Source: DASQUP01 sp035641235
Lineage (GTDB): Bacteria; Actinomycetota; CADDZG01; WHSQ01
Length of the DNA stretch: 25,783 bases
Direction of reading: 5' to 3'
NCBI GenBank assembly: GCA_035641235.1
Contig: DASQUP010000186.1
Location: 1-25,783 of the forward strand
Below, piece after piece: positions 14,501-22,057 of the stretch. A program made the position numbers and the translations under genes. The number at the start of each line of letters is the position of its first letter. Position 1 is the first letter of the stretch. The notes under the pieces were generated by a model, which saw only the letters and a program-made list of their open reading frames with translations, was not told the DNA's origin and searched no databases.

Positions 14501-14964
14501 TGAAGCCGCACGACCTCAAGCCGCCCACCGGCTCCCACAAGCGCCGCAAGCGAGTGGGGCGCGGGGAGGGCTCCGGAAAAGGCAAGACCGCAGGCCGCGG
14601 AACCAAGGGAACGAGGGCCCGGGGCGAGGTCAACGCCTTCTTCGAGGGAGGCCAGATGCCCCTCGTCCGGCGCATCCCGAAGTTGAAGGGTTTCACGCCC
14701 CCGAATCAGGTGGTCTACCAGGCCGTCAATGTGAAGGACCTCGACAGGGTCAAGGGGTCCGACATCGGTCCCGATGAACTGCGCGCCGCCGGGCTCCTCA
14801 AGGGCCGTGATGCGCGCGTGAAGGTGCTCGGTGTCGGAGATATCGGCCGTAAGGTTACGGTCCGGGCCCATGCGTTCAGTGCATCGGCGAAGTCAAAGAT
14901 CGAAGAGGCAGGAGGGGCGGCCGAAGTGATCGACGTACGGGGCAGCATAGGCGGGGCGAAGTGA
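14500..14964 (+). CDS. rplO: 50S ribosomal protein L15
   Basis: L15 is a mid-assembly protein with a long rRNA-embedded N-terminus. The 154-residue product starts MKPHDLKPPTGSHKRRKRVGRGEGSGKGKTAGRGTKG, followed by FEGGQMPLVRRIPKLKGF and ends in the L18e/L15-type fold with VRAHAFSASAKSKIEEAGGAAEVI. The stop TGA overlaps the secY GTG by 4 nt, the usual coupling of rplO with secY. Confidence 0.97.
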   Translation: MKPHDLKPPTGSHKRRKRVGRGEGSGKGKTAGRGTKGTRARGEVNAFFEGGQMPLVRRIPKLKGFTPPNQVVYQAVNVKDLDRVKGSDIGPDELRAAGLLKGRDARVKVLGVGDIGRKVTVRAHAFSASAKSKIEEAGGAAEVIDVRGSIGGAK

Positions 14965-16256
14965 ACCTACTGAGCACGTTCGTCAACGCATTCCGCGTCC
15001 CGGACCTCCGGCGCAAGATCCTCTTCACCCTGCTGATCATCGGTATATACCGGTTCGGCGCCCACATTCCCACGCCGGGGATCGACGTCGACGAGGCGCA
15101 GAAGTTCGCCGCCGGCGCCACCGGAGGAGTGTTCCAGTTCATCAACCTGTTCTCCGGCGGAGCGCTGACGCAGATGGCGATATTCGCCCTCGGGATCATG
15201 CCGTACATCACATCGTCGATCATCATGCAGCTCTTGGCCGTTGTGATCCCGAAGCTCGAGCAGTGGCGTAAGGAAGGCGAGACCGGCGTAAAGAAGATCA
15301 ATCAGTGGACGCGGTACTTAACGATCGTGCTGGCAATGCTGCAGTCGACGGGGCTGGCATTCCTCGCACACCGCGGGGGATTCCAGGATGCGTCCGGCGC
15401 CTCGGTCGACCTCATCCCGAACTTCAACGGCCCCCGCGTCGCTCTAATAGTCATGTCGCTCACCGCCGGGACGGCGCTGATCATGTGGCTCGGTGAGCTG
15501 ATCACCCAGCGCGGCATCGGGAACGGTATGTCGATCATGATCTTCGCCTCGATCGTCTCGACGCTGCCGAGCGAAGGGGCTTCGATCCTCTCGGCACGCG
15601 GCGCGGGTGTGTTCTCGGTCGTGGTTGCGATCGGCTTGCTCATTATCGTGGCCATCGTCGTCATGGAGCAGGGGCAGCGGCGCATTCCCGTCCAGTACGC
15701 CAAGCGTGTGGTCGGCCGCAAGATGTACGGGGGCGGCTCCGTCTACATCCCGCTGAAGGTGAACCAGGCCGGCGTCATCCCGATCATCTTTGCGTCGAGC
15801 GTGCTCTACATACCGACGCTGTTGCAGAACGTCGTCCAGAACCAAACGATCCAGGACTTCATCAGCAACAACCTGGTCAACCCTGCGAGCGCGACGTACA
15901 TGGTCATCTATGGAGTCATGGTCGTGTTCTTCGCCTACTTCTACACGGCCATCGCGTTCAACCCGATCGAGCAGGCAGACAACATGAAGAAGTACGGCGG
16001 ATTCATCCCGGGGATCAGGCCCGGTCGTCAGACGGCCGAGTACCTCGATCGAATCCTCACGCGGATCACGCTGCCGGGCGCCTTGTTCATCGCCGCCATC
16101 GCGTTGATGCCCTCGATATTCCTCGCGACCCAAGGAATCTCCCAGCTGCCGTTTGGAGGAACCTCGATTCTCATCACCGTCGGAGTGACGCTTGAGACGA
16201 TGAAGCAGATCGAATCTCAGCTCATGATGCGTCACTACGAGGGTTTCCTTAAGTGA
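14961..16256 (+). CDS. secY: Preprotein translocase subunit SecY
   Basis: SecY is the central membrane channel for protein secretion and insertion. The 431-residue product has the ten-helix pattern: TM1 near KILFTLLIIGIYRFGAHIPTPG (about 20-40), the plug region rich in Gly/Phe/Ser (FQFINLFSGGALTQM), TM2 with FALGIMPYITSSIIMQL, and the cytosolic loops KRVVGRKMYGGG and GIRPGRQTAEYLDRIL that bind SecA and ribosomes. GTG start overlaps the rplO stop (GTGA); its own stop overlaps adk in the same way. Confidence 0.97.
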   Translation: MNLLSTFVNAFRVPDLRRKILFTLLIIGIYRFGAHIPTPGIDVDEAQKFAAGATGGVFQFINLFSGGALTQMAIFALGIMPYITSSIIMQLLAVVIPKLEQWRKEGETGVKKINQWTRYLTIVLAMLQSTGLAFLAHRGGFQDASGASVDLIPNFNGPRVALIVMSLTAGTALIMWLGELITQRGIGNGMSIMIFASIVSTLPSEGASILSARGAGVFSVVVAIGLLIIVAIVVMEQGQRRIPVQYAKRVVGRKMYGGGSVYIPLKVNQAGVIPIIFASSVLYIPTLLQNVVQNQTIQDFISNNLVNPASATYMVIYGVMVVFFAYFYTAIAFNPIEQADNMKKYGGFIPGIRPGRQTAEYLDRILTRITLPGALFIAAIALMPSIFLATQGISQLPFGGTSILITVGVTLETMKQIESQLMMRHYEGFLK

Positions 16257-16891
16257 GACTTGTCGTCTTCGGGCCCCAGGGTGCCGGCAAGGGCACCCAG
16301 GGGGCGATGCTGGCCGAGAAGTATGGCATCCCTGATATCGCGACGGGGGACATCTTTCGCTGGGCGATATCGGGGGGCACTGCGCTCGGCCTCCAGGTCA
16401 AGGAATACGTTGAGAGCGGGAGCCTGGTTCCCGACGAGCTGACCATCGAGGTCGTGCGCGAGCGACTGTGGGCGGATGACTGCGCCAACGGATGGCTGCT
16501 GGATGGGTTTCCCCGCAGCATCGCCCAAGCCGAGGCGCTCGACGCGATGTTGTCGGAATCCGGGGACAGCCTCGACGCAGCCCTTGTGATCGAGGTGCCC
16601 GAGGAAGTCTCCGTGCGGCGCCTGCAGGGCCGGCGCGTTTGTTCCAAGTGTGGGCGCAACTATCACATCGACGTTCCACCGGCGCGCGATTGGACCTGCG
16701 ATTCGTGCGGTGGTGAGGTCGTGGAGAGAACCGACGACCACGAGGAAGCCAAGATCCGCCATCGCCTGGCGCTCTATCACGCCACGACCGAGCCGCTGAA
16801 GGAGTACTACGCGAAGTCTGGACTGCTTCGAGAGATCGACGGCCTCGGTTCTCCGGACGAGGTATTTGCTCGCATCGTGGAAGTGCTGTGA
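16253..16891 (+). CDS. adk: Adenylate kinase with zinc-binding LID
   Basis: Adenylate kinase converts ATP plus AMP to two ADP. The 212-residue product has the P-loop GPQGAGKGT (7-15), the AMP-binding ATGDIFR (30-36) and DGFPRS (84-89), and a LID domain with C130-X2-C133 and C149-X2-C152, a four-cysteine structural zinc site. GTG start with 4-nt overlap to secY, and the same overlap to map downstream. It is in its usual place in the spc operon. Confidence 0.96.
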   Translation: MRLVVFGPQGAGKGTQGAMLAEKYGIPDIATGDIFRWAISGGTALGLQVKEYVESGSLVPDELTIEVVRERLWADDCANGWLLDGFPRSIAQAEALDAMLSESGDSLDAALVIEVPEEVSVRRLQGRRVCSKCGRNYHIDVPPARDWTCDSCGGEVVERTDDHEEAKIRHRLALYHATTEPLKEYYAKSGLLREIDGLGSPDEVFARIVEVL

Positions 16892-17643
16892 TCTACAAGA
16901 AGTCCCCGGAAGAGATCGCCGCGATGCGTGCGGCCGGCGAGATCCTCACCGAGACGCTCACGAAGCTGGAGGAGGTCCTCGCTCCGGGCATCACGACGGG
17001 GGAGCTCGACCGGATTGCCGAAGAATCGATCACCGGGGCCGGCGCAACGCCCTCGTTCAAGGGATACAGGGGGTTTCCCGCCTCGATCTGCACCTCGCCC
17101 AACGAGGTCATCGTTCACGGGATACCCGGCGCCCAGCGGCTCGAGGACGGAGACATCATCTCGGTCGATGTGGGGGTTCTTTATGAGGGCTTCCACGCGG
17201 ACAGCGCGTGGACGTTCCCCGTTGGATCGATCTCCCCGGAGATCGCCGATCTGCTCAAGGTGACCGAGGAATCCCTCAACGCGGCGATCGAGCAGTGCCG
17301 CCCGGGGAACCGCCTTGGCGATGTGGGTCACGCCGTACACGAGGTCGCCGAGGCCGCCGGATATTCGATCGTGCGGGAGTACGTCGGCCACGGGGTGGGC
17401 CGGAACCTGCACGAGGAGCCCCAGGTCCCGAACTACGGGCCGCCCGGGCGCCGGGAGGTGCTCAGCGCAGGCATGACGCTCGCGATCGAGCCAATGGTCA
17501 ACCTCGGGGGCCCGGCCACCAAGGTCCTCGGGGATGGCTGGACGGTCGTGACGGAGGACGGGAGCCCATCGGCGCACTTCGAACACACGGTTGCGATCAC
17601 GCCCACCGGCTGCCAGATTCTTACAGAGAGACCCCGGGCTTGA
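16888..17643 (+). CDS. map: Methionine aminopeptidase, type I
   Basis: MetAP removes the initiator methionine from nascent proteins at the tunnel exit. The 251-residue product has the pita-bread fold residues: His77 (VIVHGIP), metal ligands Asp94 and Asp105, His168 (YVGHGVGRNLHEEP), Glu201 (AIEPMV) and Glu232 (FEHTV). It lacks the N-terminal SH3-binding extension of some actinobacterial MetAP. GTG start overlaps adk by 4 nt. It is the last gene before the 179-bp gap with a promoter. Confidence 0.96.
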   Translation: MIYKKSPEEIAAMRAAGEILTETLTKLEEVLAPGITTGELDRIAEESITGAGATPSFKGYRGFPASICTSPNEVIVHGIPGAQRLEDGDIISVDVGVLYEGFHADSAWTFPVGSISPEIADLLKVTEESLNAAIEQCRPGNRLGDVGHAVHEVAEAAGYSIVREYVGHGVGRNLHEEPQVPNYGPPGRREVLSAGMTLAIEPMVNLGGPATKVLGDGWTVVTEDGSPSAHFEHTVAITPTGCQILTERPRA

Positions 17644-17697
17644 GCGAACCGACTGCTCTCATTTCCCGACGGCAGCCAGTTCGGCTTGCGGGGGCGG

Positions 17698-17727
17698 TTC
17701 GACCGTGGCGACCTGGTCTGTTACCAT
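17698..17727 (+). promoter_or_regulatory. Probable promoter of infA-rpmJ-rpsM-rpsK-rpsD
   Basis: TTCGAC (17698-17703) and TACCAT (17722-17727) are 18 bp apart and lie in the longest gap of the spc-alpha region. The -10 fits the TANNNT pattern common in high-GC Gram-positives; the -35 is weaker than the str and rplM ones. Expected start near 17734, giving a ~90-nt leader. Confidence 0.5.
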
Positions 17728-17757
17728 ATTTCGTCGGTCCGGCTCAAGGGTTTTTAC

Positions 17758-17774
17758 GCGCCCCTGTGGGGCGC
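17758..17774 (+). promoter_or_regulatory. Perfect hairpin in the infA leader
   Basis: GCGCCCC (17758-17764) and GGGGCGC (17768-17774) form a perfect 7-bp stem with a TGT loop, followed by only three T. It lies between the probable promoter and infA. It could be an attenuator, the terminator of transcripts arriving from map, or a stabilising leader hairpin. The remaining bases of the 17644-17822 gap show only a weaker bulged hairpin at about 17672-17689. Confidence 0.5.
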
Positions 17775-17822
17775 TTTCCGCGGGCCACAATTGTCGAGAC
17801 GGATTAGGGCTGGGACACGCGC

Positions 17823-18068
17823 GTGGCTAAGAACAAAGAAAAGGCGTCCTCCGGCAAGGAGGAAGGGATCCAGGTAGAGGGGACGGTAATCGAGCCCCTC
17901 CCCAATGCGATGTTCCGAGTGGAACTCGAGAACGGCCACCGCGTCCTGGCTCACATCTCGGGAAAAATGCGGATGCACTACATCCGGATTCTTCCCGGCG
18001 ACCGGGTGCTTGTCGAGCTCTCGCCCTACGACCTGACTCGGGGGCGAGTCGTGTACCGGTACCGGTAG
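17823..18068 (+). CDS. infA: Translation initiation factor IF-1
   Basis: IF-1 occupies the A site during initiation. The 81-residue product has the S1/OB fold: VEGTVIEPLPNAMFRVELENGHRVLAHISGKMRMHYIRILPGDRVLVELSPYDLTRGRVVYRYR. The N-terminus MAKNKEKASSGKEEG is about eight residues longer than the usual bacterial form. GTG start at 17823 follows a weak GGGA (17812-17815). It begins the infA-rpmJ-rpsM-rpsK-rpsD transcript. Confidence 0.95.
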   Translation: MAKNKEKASSGKEEGIQVEGTVIEPLPNAMFRVELENGHRVLAHISGKMRMHYIRILPGDRVLVELSPYDLTRGRVVYRYR

Positions 18069-18086
18069 GGACGAAGGGGCAACGGG

Positions 18087-18200
18087 ATGAAGGTGCGTCC
18101 AAGCGTCAAGAAGATTTGCGACAAGTGCAAGATCATTCGCCGCCGCGGCGCCGTGATGGTCATCTGCTCGAACCCACGTCACAAGCAGCGTCAGGGATAG
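18087..18200 (+). CDS. rpmJ: 50S ribosomal protein L36, zinc-binding type
   Basis: This 37-residue gene lies between infA and rpsM. It reads MKVRPSVKKICDKCKIIRRR and continues through VMVICSNPRHKQRQG. Cys11, Cys14, Cys27 and His32 form the C3H zinc site of the zinc-dependent L36. AAGGGG at 18074-18079 is 7 nt before the ATG. L36 stabilises the base of the L7/L12 region. Confidence 0.97.
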   Translation: MKVRPSVKKICDKCKIIRRRGAVMVICSNPRHKQRQG

Positions 18201-18218
18201 GGAGAAGGGATCGCCTAG

Positions 18219-18596
18219 GTGGCACGAATTGCAGGAGTCGACCTCCCCAGAGAAAAGCGCTTGGACATCGCGCTGAGATACATCTACGGGCTCGGTAGCA
18301 CGAAAGCCGTCGAGACGTGCGTTGGAGCCCGTGTTGACCCTGCCACCCGAGTCCGCGACCTCACCGATGAGGAGGTCGTCCGGATCCGCGATTGGATCGG
18401 CAACAACTATCGCGTCGAGGGTGACCTCCGCCGCGAGGTGAACCAAAACATCAAACGCAAGATCGAGATCAACTGCTATCAGGGTCTCCGGCACCGACGC
18501 GGTCTTCCGGTGAACGGACAGCGGACCCACACGAACGCCCGCACGCGCAAGGGACCGAAGAAGACCGTTGCCGGGAAGAAGAAAGCGAAGAAGTAA
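18219..18596 (+). CDS. rpsM: 30S ribosomal protein S13
   Basis: S13 forms bridges from the small-subunit head to the large subunit and contacts P-site tRNA. The 125-residue product starts MARIAGVDLPREKRLDIALRYIYGLG, contains the helix-two-turn-helix region, and ends RTHTNARTRKGPKKTVAGKKKAKK, the tRNA-contacting basic tail. GTG start at 18219 is 8 nt after GGAGAAGGGA (18201-18210). Confidence 0.97.
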   Translation: MARIAGVDLPREKRLDIALRYIYGLGSTKAVETCVGARVDPATRVRDLTDEEVVRIRDWIGNNYRVEGDLRREVNQNIKRKIEINCYQGLRHRRGLPVNGQRTHTNARTRKGPKKTVAGKKKAKK

Positions 18597-18611
18597 GAGG
18601 GGACTTAGGGA

Positions 18612-19007
18612 TTGGCTAATCCAAAGAAATCAAAGAAGGCCCGCCGCCGGGAGAAGAAGAACGTCGTTCACGGCGTCGCGCACATCAAGTCGACCTTCAA
18701 CAACACGATCATCTCGATCACCGATCCCGAGGGAAACGTCCTGTCGTGGGCGTCCGCCGGCAACGTGGGTTTCAAGGGATCGCGCAAGTCGACTCCGTAC
18801 GCCGCCCAGCAGGCCGCCGAGGCCGCGTCCCGGCGCGCCCAGGAGCACGGCGTTCGTCGAGTCGACGTCCTGGTGAAGGGTCCCGGCTCGGGCCGCGAGA
18901 CCGCCATCCGCTCCCTCCAGGCGTCGGGCCTGGAAGTGATCGGCATCAAGGACGTAACCCCGGTCCCCCACAACGGATGTCGGCCGCGTAAGAGGAGACG
19001 CGTCTGA
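18612..19007 (+). CDS. rpsK: 30S ribosomal protein S11
   Basis: S11 lies in the platform near the E-site codon. The 131-residue product has KKARRREKKNVVHGVAHIKSTFNNTIISITD, GFKGSRKSTPYAAQQAAE and the C-terminal TPVPHNGCRPRKRRRV, all diagnostic. The start is a TTG, supported by GAGGGG at 18597-18602 (9 nt upstream) and by family alignment (MANPKK); no ATG or GTG fits. Its TGA overlaps the rpsD ATG. Confidence 0.96.
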   Translation: MANPKKSKKARRREKKNVVHGVAHIKSTFNNTIISITDPEGNVLSWASAGNVGFKGSRKSTPYAAQQAAEAASRRAQEHGVRRVDVLVKGPGSGRETAIRSLQASGLEVIGIKDVTPVPHNGCRPRKRRRV

Positions 19008-19633
19008 TGGCGCGTTACACGGGGCCCGTCTGCAAGCTGTGCCGGCGGGAGAAGACGAAACTGTTCCTCAAGGGAACGCGCTGCGAGTCCCCCAAGTGCC
19101 CCATCGAGAAGGGGCGCCCGCCTCCCGGCGAGCACGGCCGCGGCCGTGTGCGCGAGTCGGAATACCTGCTTCAGCTCCGCGAGAAGCAGAAGGCCAAGCG
19201 TTTCTACGGCGTCCTCGAGAAGCAATTCCGCGGCTACTACGCGGAGGCGGACCGGGCTAAGGGAGTAACCGGCGAAGAGCTCATGCGTATCTGTGAGTCG
19301 CGCCTCGACAACGTCGTGTACAGGGCCGGATTTGCAATGAACCGCCCCATGGCACGCCAGCTTGTCTCGCACGGTCACTTCGAAGTCAACGGCCGCAAGG
19401 TCAACATCCCCTCCTTCCGTGTGAAAACGGGTGATGTGGTCAGCGTGCGAGGACGCTCCAAGAGCATGGGGCGGATCATTGAGAACGCCGCCTATGCGGA
19501 GGGCCGTCAGATTCCCGAGTGGCTGTTCTCCAACCTGAAGGAATTTTCTGTTGAGGTGCGCGCCCTGCCCGATCGCAGTCAGATCGATGCGCCCGTGCAG
19601 GAGCAGCTCATCGTTGAGTACTACTCAAAGTAA
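19007..19633 (+). CDS. rpsD: 30S ribosomal protein S4, zinc-binding type
   Basis: S4 initiates small-subunit assembly and, in E. coli and Bacillus, is a translational repressor (alpha operon or its own gene). The 208-residue product has a four-cysteine zinc site (Cys9, Cys12, Cys26, Cys31), the RESEYLLQLREKQKAKRFYGVLEKQFRGYY segment and an S4 RNA-binding domain (about 94-155: SRLDNVVYRAGFA, RQLVSHGHFEVNGRKVNIPS). ATG overlaps the rpsK stop. The shared leader element follows it before rpoA. Confidence 0.97.
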   Translation: MARYTGPVCKLCRREKTKLFLKGTRCESPKCPIEKGRPPPGEHGRGRVRESEYLLQLREKQKAKRFYGVLEKQFRGYYAEADRAKGVTGEELMRICESRLDNVVYRAGFAMNRPMARQLVSHGHFEVNGRKVNIPSFRVKTGDVVSVRGRSKSMGRIIENAAYAEGRQIPEWLFSNLKEFSVEVRALPDRSQIDAPVQEQLIVEYYSK

Positions 19634-19644
19634 GAATCGACGCG

Positions 19645-19705
19645 TTCCTTTCGGCGCCCGATGCAGCTAACAAGGGCCGAAAGGAAGGGGTCGCAGGGAG
19701 AGGAG
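19645..19705 (+). promoter_or_regulatory. rpoA leader: second copy of the rplC/rpoA shared element
   Basis: In the 76-nt gap before rpoA a 10-bp stem (TTCCTTTCGG at 19645-19654, CCGAAAGGAA at 19677-19686) with inner CCC/GGG (19657-19659/19674-19676) encloses a loop GATG-N7-CAA. Positions 19647-19663 and 19671-19683 are identical to 5534-5550 and 5558-5570 in the rplC leader; the seven bases between them differ. The following GAAGGGG-T-CGCAGG also matches apart from one inserted T. Its GGG-T-CGC could pair with GCGCCC inside the hairpin. The rpoA ribosome-binding site GGAGAGGAG (19697-19705) starts at the end of the element. Function is inferred to be regulatory. Confidence 0.6.
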
Positions 19706-19709
19706 CTAC

Positions 19710-20651
19710 ATGGATTTGCTTATCGTTCAACGCCCTCAGATTTCCGAGGAGGAGATCTCCGAGGTGCGCTCAAAGTTCGCTATCGAGCCTCTTGAGCCGG
19801 GATTCGGCTATACGCTCGGTAACTCACTTCGCCGCACGCTTCTCTCTTCGATCCCTGGTGCTGCCGTAACGCAGATCAAGATCGACAGCGTGCTCCACGA
19901 GTTCTCGACGATAGAGGGTGTGACCGAGGACGTCACGGACGTCGTCCTCAACCTCAAAGAACTCGTGATCAAGAGTGAGAACGAAGAACCAACGACCGTC
20001 CACCTGCGCGTCACGGGTCCGGCCGAGGTTACGGCCGGCGACGTCGAACTTCCGGCGGGGGTCGAGATCCTCAACTCCGGGCACCACATCGCGACGCTCA
20101 ACAAAAACGCAACCCTCTCAATGGAGTTGAGGGTCGAGCAGGGCCGCGGGTACGTGCCGGCAACTACGGCTCCGAAGGAGGCCATCGGCACCATTCCGAT
20201 GGACGCGCTGTTCTCGCCGGTCAAGCGAGTCACCTACGAGGTCGAGCCGACGCGCGTCGAGCAGATGACGAACTACGACCGCTTGATCCTCGACGTGGAG
20301 ACCGATGGATCGATGCAGCCGCGGGACGCCCTGTCGTCGGCGGGGGCCACTCTCGTCGAGCTGCTCCAGCTCTTCGCCGGGTTGGGGGAGGCTGCCGGTG
20401 GGCTCGTCCTCGGTCCGGAGCCGGGTGAGGAAGAGGCCTCGGGCGTGCTCGCCCAGCCGATCGAAGACATGGATCTGACCGTCCGGTCGTACAACTGCCT
20501 CAAGCGCGAGGGTGTGGCCACGATCGGTGACCTCGTTCAGAAGACGGAAGAGGACCTCCTCGAGATCCGCAACTTCGGCCAGAAGTCGATCGACGAGGTG
20601 AAGGCGAAGCTCGAGGAGCTCAGCCTCGGCCTCAAGAAAAAGGAATTCTGA
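19710..20651 (+). CDS. rpoA: DNA-directed RNA polymerase alpha subunit
   Basis: Alpha dimers scaffold RNA polymerase and contact upstream promoter DNA and activators. The 313-residue product has the N-terminal dimerisation domain (FAIEPLEPGFGYTLGNSLRRTLLSSIPGAAVT; residues about 1-230), an acidic linker and the alpha-CTD (about 250-305) with DLTVRSYNCLKREGV, containing the Arg equal to E. coli Arg265 that binds UP-element DNA, and IRNFGQKSIDEVKAKL. ATG at 19710 has GGAGAGGAG 4 nt upstream. rplQ follows after 3 bp. Confidence 0.98.
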   Translation: MDLLIVQRPQISEEEISEVRSKFAIEPLEPGFGYTLGNSLRRTLLSSIPGAAVTQIKIDSVLHEFSTIEGVTEDVTDVVLNLKELVIKSENEEPTTVHLRVTGPAEVTAGDVELPAGVEILNSGHHIATLNKNATLSMELRVEQGRGYVPATTAPKEAIGTIPMDALFSPVKRVTYEVEPTRVEQMTNYDRLILDVETDGSMQPRDALSSAGATLVELLQLFAGLGEAAGGLVLGPEPGEEEASGVLAQPIEDMDLTVRSYNCLKREGVATIGDLVQKTEEDLLEIRNFGQKSIDEVKAKLEELSLGLKKKEF

Positions 20652-20654
20652 GAT

Positions 20655-21284
20655 ATGCCGCAGCCCAAGAAGGGTCCGCGCCTCGGATCGAACCCGAAAC
20701 ATCAGCGGTTGATGCTGTCGGGACTGGCCCTATCGCTGTTCGAACACGAGAGCATCAAGACGACCGAGGCAAAGGCGAAGGCGCTGCGGCCATACGCGGA
20801 GCGGCTGATCACCAAAGCGAAGAAGGGCGGCCTTCACGAGCGCCGTCAGGTTCTGTCGACGATCGAGGACCGCGACGTCGTGGCCAAGCTCTTCGAGGAG
20901 ATCGCCCCACGTTTCGCGGACCGTAGCGGTGGCTACACTCGCATCCTGAAGCTCGGCGCCCGAAACGGCGACGGCGCGGCGATGGCGCTCGTGGAGCTCG
21001 TCGAGGGCGAGGCGCGTACCCAAACCGCGGCCGAGGAGGAATCCGGTCGCCGCCGGCGTCTGCGCCGACCGGCGCGCCGGCGGACCGAAGAGGGCGCCCC
21101 AGATGCCGAGGCCTCCGAGGCTCCGGAGCCCACGGCAGAAGACGAGGCGCCCGAGGAAGCCGTCGAGGCGACCACAGACGAGGCGAGCGGCGAGGAGCCC
21201 GTGGCGCCGCCGGGGGATGCCGACGCCGAAACCTCTCAGGACGCGCCGGCAGAATCCTCCGACGAGGACCGGGGAGGCAGCTGA
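20655..21284 (+). CDS. rplQ: 50S ribosomal protein L17 with acidic C-terminal extension
   Basis: L17 lies at the tunnel exit near L22 and L32. Residues 1-118 are a full L17 (GPRLGSNPKHQRLMLSGLALSLFEHESIKTTEAKAKALRPYAERLIT and GGYTRILKLGARNGDGAAMALVELVE). Residues 131-143 are a basic patch (GRRRRLRRPARRR) and 144-206 are almost wholly Glu/Asp/Ala/Pro, giving 209 residues against about 120-130 for the core family. Extended L17 tails occur in actinobacteria. AAGGA at 20640-20644 precedes the ATG. The stop overlaps the truA start. Confidence 0.96.
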   Translation: MPQPKKGPRLGSNPKHQRLMLSGLALSLFEHESIKTTEAKAKALRPYAERLITKAKKGGLHERRQVLSTIEDRDVVAKLFEEIAPRFADRSGGYTRILKLGARNGDGAAMALVELVEGEARTQTAAEEESGRRRRLRRPARRRTEEGAPDAEASEAPEPTAEDEAPEEAVEATTDEASGEEPVAPPGDADAETSQDAPAESSDEDRGGS

Positions 21285-22057
21285 ACCTCCGCTTCGACCT
21301 CGCCTACGACGGCGCGCCGTTTCACGGGTGGGCGAGGCAGGTCGACATCCGAACGGTCCAGGGTGACCTCGAAGAGGCCCTGAAAACGTTGTGGCGGCGC
21401 GACGTCGCAACGGTGGGCGCCGGAAGAACCGATGCGGGCGTGCACGCGCTCGGGCAGGTTATGAGCTCGTCAGATGCACCGGACGACTGCCGCCCGGACG
21501 AGGTGAAAGACGCGCTCAACCGTATGTGCGGGCCGTCGATCGTGGTCCACTCCTGTACCGCCGCTCCGGCAGATTTCCACGCTCGTTTCAGCGCTCGCTC
21601 CCGCACCTACATCTACGCCGTGCTAGAGGGTCCCAACGCGGATCCGTGGCTGGCCGGAACCGCCTACTACCGCCGCGCGCCGCTCGATGTGGACGCAATG
21701 AACGAAGCTGCCGGCCATCTCGTGGGTCCCAACGACTTCACCTCCTTCGGTCGCCTCCCGGAGCCCTCGGCGTCGGCTGAGCGAGTCCTCTATGAGCTCC
21801 GCTGTGCCAGGGAGGGGTCGCTTATTCGTGTCCGGGCACGGGCGAACGCCTTCATCCATCAGATGGTCCGCTCGCTTGTGGGCACGCTGATATCGGTCGG
21901 CGAAGGGCGGAGCAAGCCGGACGAGATGCTGGAGGTGCTCGAAGCGCGGGATCGGGCCGCTGCGGGCCCTGTGGCCCCTCCACACGGCCTGTGCCTCGTC
22001 TCGGTGGAGTACGACGACGGCTGGAGCCGGCCCCCGGATCCCCGGGCCGCGGTTTGA
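21281..22057 (+). CDS. truA: tRNA pseudouridine synthase A, probable CTG start
   Basis: TruA makes pseudouridine at tRNA positions 38-40. The product has GAGRTDAGVHA with the catalytic Asp, DFHARFSARSRTYIY and the C-terminal FIHQMVRSLVGTLISVGEGR. The conserved N-terminus LNLRFDLAYDGAPFHGWARQ is encoded before the first standard start codon (TTG, 21389), which would cut off 36 residues. The only codon at the right place is CTG at 21281, overlapping the rplQ TGA and 3 nt after GGGGAGG (21271-21277). With it the protein has 258 residues, normal for TruA. The rplM promoter overlaps its stop. Confidence 0.88.
   Translation: MNLRFDLAYDGAPFHGWARQVDIRTVQGDLEEALKTLWRRDVATVGAGRTDAGVHALGQVMSSSDAPDDCRPDEVKDALNRMCGPSIVVHSCTAAPADFHARFSARSRTYIYAVLEGPNADPWLAGTAYYRRAPLDVDAMNEAAGHLVGPNDFTSFGRLPEPSASAERVLYELRCAREGSLIRVRARANAFIHQMVRSLVGTLISVGEGRSKPDEMLEVLEARDRAAAGPVAPPHGLCLVSVEYDDGWSRPPDPRAAV

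Noticed and set aside
22029..22048. Imperfect palindrome (GGCCC, GGATCC, GGGCC) just upstream of the rplM promoter, in a similar place to the str palindrome
   Set aside because: It lies inside truA codons for Pro/Asp/Arg, has mismatches, and shares no sequence with the str palindrome; GC-rich chance is likely.
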